The position numbers were made by a program, and so were the translations under genes. From positions 1 through 6,395 of the forward strand of contig PIYF01000047.1 in the NCBI GenBank assembly GCA_003601875.1: a DNA stretch of 6,395 nt. Reading direction: 5' to 3'. The notes under the pieces are model-generated. The model was not told the origin of the DNA. It searched no databases and saw only the letters and a program-made list of their open reading frames with translations. This document shows, in pieces, positions 5,411 through 6,395 of this stretch (positions are counted from its first letter, which is position 1; the number at the start of each line of letters is the position of its first letter). Origin of the DNA: Candidatus Bathyarchaeota archaeon. GTDB taxonomy: Archaea > Thermoproteota > Bathyarchaeia > Bathyarchaeales > Bathycorpusculaceae.

Positions 5411-6310
5411 TCAGACAGACGTTTGAGTTAGTTCTCGATATTGTTCCCAGTCTTCATCCACCATTTTCTGGATTTTTTCAACGTCAGCTTCACTTAATTT
5501 TCTAAATCTACCTTGAAGTTTCAAGTATTCTTGAACGGGTTTACGTTTTGACTTGTCGATAAGTCCGCTGCTTGGAGGGTTAAGCTTAAACTTTCCATTT
5601 TCTATTTCAAATAGAACCCATATGCCTGTTTGCACGGCTAATCGCCCTATCTCAACGGTTTTACTTGAGTCGTAACGCCATCCAGTTGGGCAAGGTGATA
5701 AAACATGGATGAATTTTGTTCCTTTAATTTCTTTAGCTTTCCTTATTTTCCTTATGAAGTCCATGGGATAGGATGGACAAGCTGTGGCAACGTATGGTAT
5801 CCTATGGGCAGCCATTATTAACGCAATGTTCTTTTTCCTTTCTTTTTTCCCGGTTGGTGTTGTTGTTGTCCACGCTCCGTATGGGGTTGCTCCACTTCTT
5901 TGAACACCTGTGTTGCCGTAGGCTTCGTTGTCATAACAGATGTAGATGAAGTCTGTTCCTCTTTCAGCCGCTCCAGATAAAGATTGAATACCTATGTCGA
6001 AAGTTCCTCCATCCCCAGCCCATCCTACAACTGTCACATCTTTAATTCCTCTCTGCTTTAAGGCGGCAACAACTCCAGACGCTGTTGCGCCTGTCGCCTC
6101 GAACAGTATGTTCTGAACTGGAACTGCGAAGGAAGTGTATGGAAAAGGTCCCGGAATGACGGATGTGCAACATGCTGGGACAACTAGAATTACCTTGTTT
6201 CCTAATGCTTTGAAGAGTAGTCGAAGTGAAATTGCTGCACCGCAACCTGCACATGCGGTGTTTCCTTTAAGCAGGTATTCTTCTTTTGGAAGCTCTTTTA
6301 TTGCAATCAT
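5411..6310 (-). CDS. porB: Pyruvate:ferredoxin oxidoreductase, beta subunit
   Basis: TPP-binding subunit of the four-subunit pyruvate:ferredoxin (pyruvate synthase) enzyme, which interconverts pyruvate plus CoA with acetyl-CoA plus CO2 using ferredoxin, in the cytosol. The 299 residues are normal for PorB. Cys20 and Cys23 (NTACAGCGAA), Cys47/Cys48 (VPACCTSVIPG) and Cys207 (SPCPTGW) match the cysteines that hold the proximal 4Fe-4S cluster of the family. The TPP/Mg motif is GWAGDGGTFDIG (97-108) through YDNEAYGNTG (126-135). PACCTSVIPGPFPYTSFAVP and the long GVQRSGATPYGAWTTTTP segment (135-152) favour pyruvate over 2-oxoglutarate or indolepyruvate paralogues. It starts one base after the porA stop, with GAGGGAT just upstream inside porA. 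The enzyme is oxygen-sensitive and central in anaerobic archaea, either for fermentation or for CO2 fixation linked to the Wood-Ljungdahl pathway. Confidence 0.95.
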   Translation of the reverse strand: MIAIKELPKEEYLLKGNTACAGCGAAISLRLLFKALGNKVILVVPACCTSVIPGPFPYTSFAVPVQNILFEATGATASGVVAALKQRGIKDVTVVGWAGDGGTFDIGIQSLSGAAERGTDFIYICYDNEAYGNTGVQRSGATPYGAWTTTTPTGKKERKKNIALIMAAHRIPYVATACPSYPMDFIRKIRKAKEIKGTKFIHVLSPCPTGWRYDSSKTVEIGRLAVQTGIWVLFEIENGKFKLNPPSSGLIDKSKRKPVQEYLKLQGRFRKLSEADVEKIQKMVDEDWEQYRELTQTSV

Positions 6311-6311
6311 T

Positions 6312-6395
6312 TTAATCCCTCACATCAACCCATGAAGTTTCTTTTTCAACCTTGCCTTTTTTCATCCATTCTAGAGATTTCTTAGCGATTTTCTC
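6312..6395 (-). CDS. porA: Pyruvate:ferredoxin oxidoreductase, alpha subunit, C-terminal end (cut by window edge)
   Basis: Reading leftward from the right edge gives 27 residues and TAA (6312-6314): the piece begins EKIAKKSLEWMKKGKV and ends TSWVDVRD. The sequence alone is too short for firm recognition. The assignment rests on its position: in por operons the alpha-subunit gene precedes porB on the same strand, and here it stops one base before the porB ATG. The end of this gene carries the porB ribosome-binding site (GAGGGAT), so the two are probably translationally coupled. Confidence 0.75.
   Translation of the reverse strand, partial: EKIAKKSLEWMKKGKVEKETSWVDVRD

Noticed and set aside
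6042..6335. Short open frames on both strands over the porB N-terminus
   Set aside because: They are out of frame with, or antisense to, a clear PorB sequence with cluster cysteines and have no features of their own.

Overview
The window is an ordinary, gene-dense, AT-rich piece of an archaeal chromosome. The archaeal origin rests on several genes seen directly: an archaeal translation factor aIF5A with its hypusination site, an Alba chromatin protein, a Nob1-type rRNA-processing PIN endonuclease with a zinc ribbon, a ferredoxin-dependent pyruvate oxidoreductase with separate subunits, TATA-type promoters and Shine-Dalgarno sites matching the archaeal 16S tail. My best guess is an anaerobic member of the TACK/Thermoproteota side (for example Bathyarchaeia); that placement is inference from protein style only.

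Layout. At the left edge the first 39 codons of aIF5A run leftward. A short divergent promoter region separates it from a rightward NAD kinase gene, which overlaps the next gene, nob1, by 11 bases; both start with TTG. After a 69-base gap with its own TATA box comes a 12-helix MFS transporter. This meets, tail to tail with 2 bases between, a leftward pair: a class III PLP aminotransferase followed 15 bases later by a GNAT acetyltransferase. A 228-base intergenic region holds the aminotransferase promoter and a possible terminator for alba. The alba gene and then porB and the last codons of porA occupy the right side, all leftward.

How the genes relate. PorA and PorB are subunits of one enzyme and sit one base apart in the operon. 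NAD kinase and Nob1 are probably translationally coupled, but their functions (NADP supply and small-subunit rRNA maturation) are not obviously linked. The aminotransferase and GNAT gene are probably cotranscribed; both act on amino or acyl substrates but their partners cannot be named from sequence. Alba stands alone with its own promoter and a strong ribosome-binding site.

I found no mobile element, CRISPR array, tRNA, rRNA, toxin-antitoxin pair or defence-type cluster. I do not see an undescribed system here. The observations worth a second look are small: a four-cysteine insert in the aminotransferase, an acidic/glutamine-rich N-terminal tail on Alba, an unusual residue in the NAD kinase signature, and a few inverted repeats near alba.
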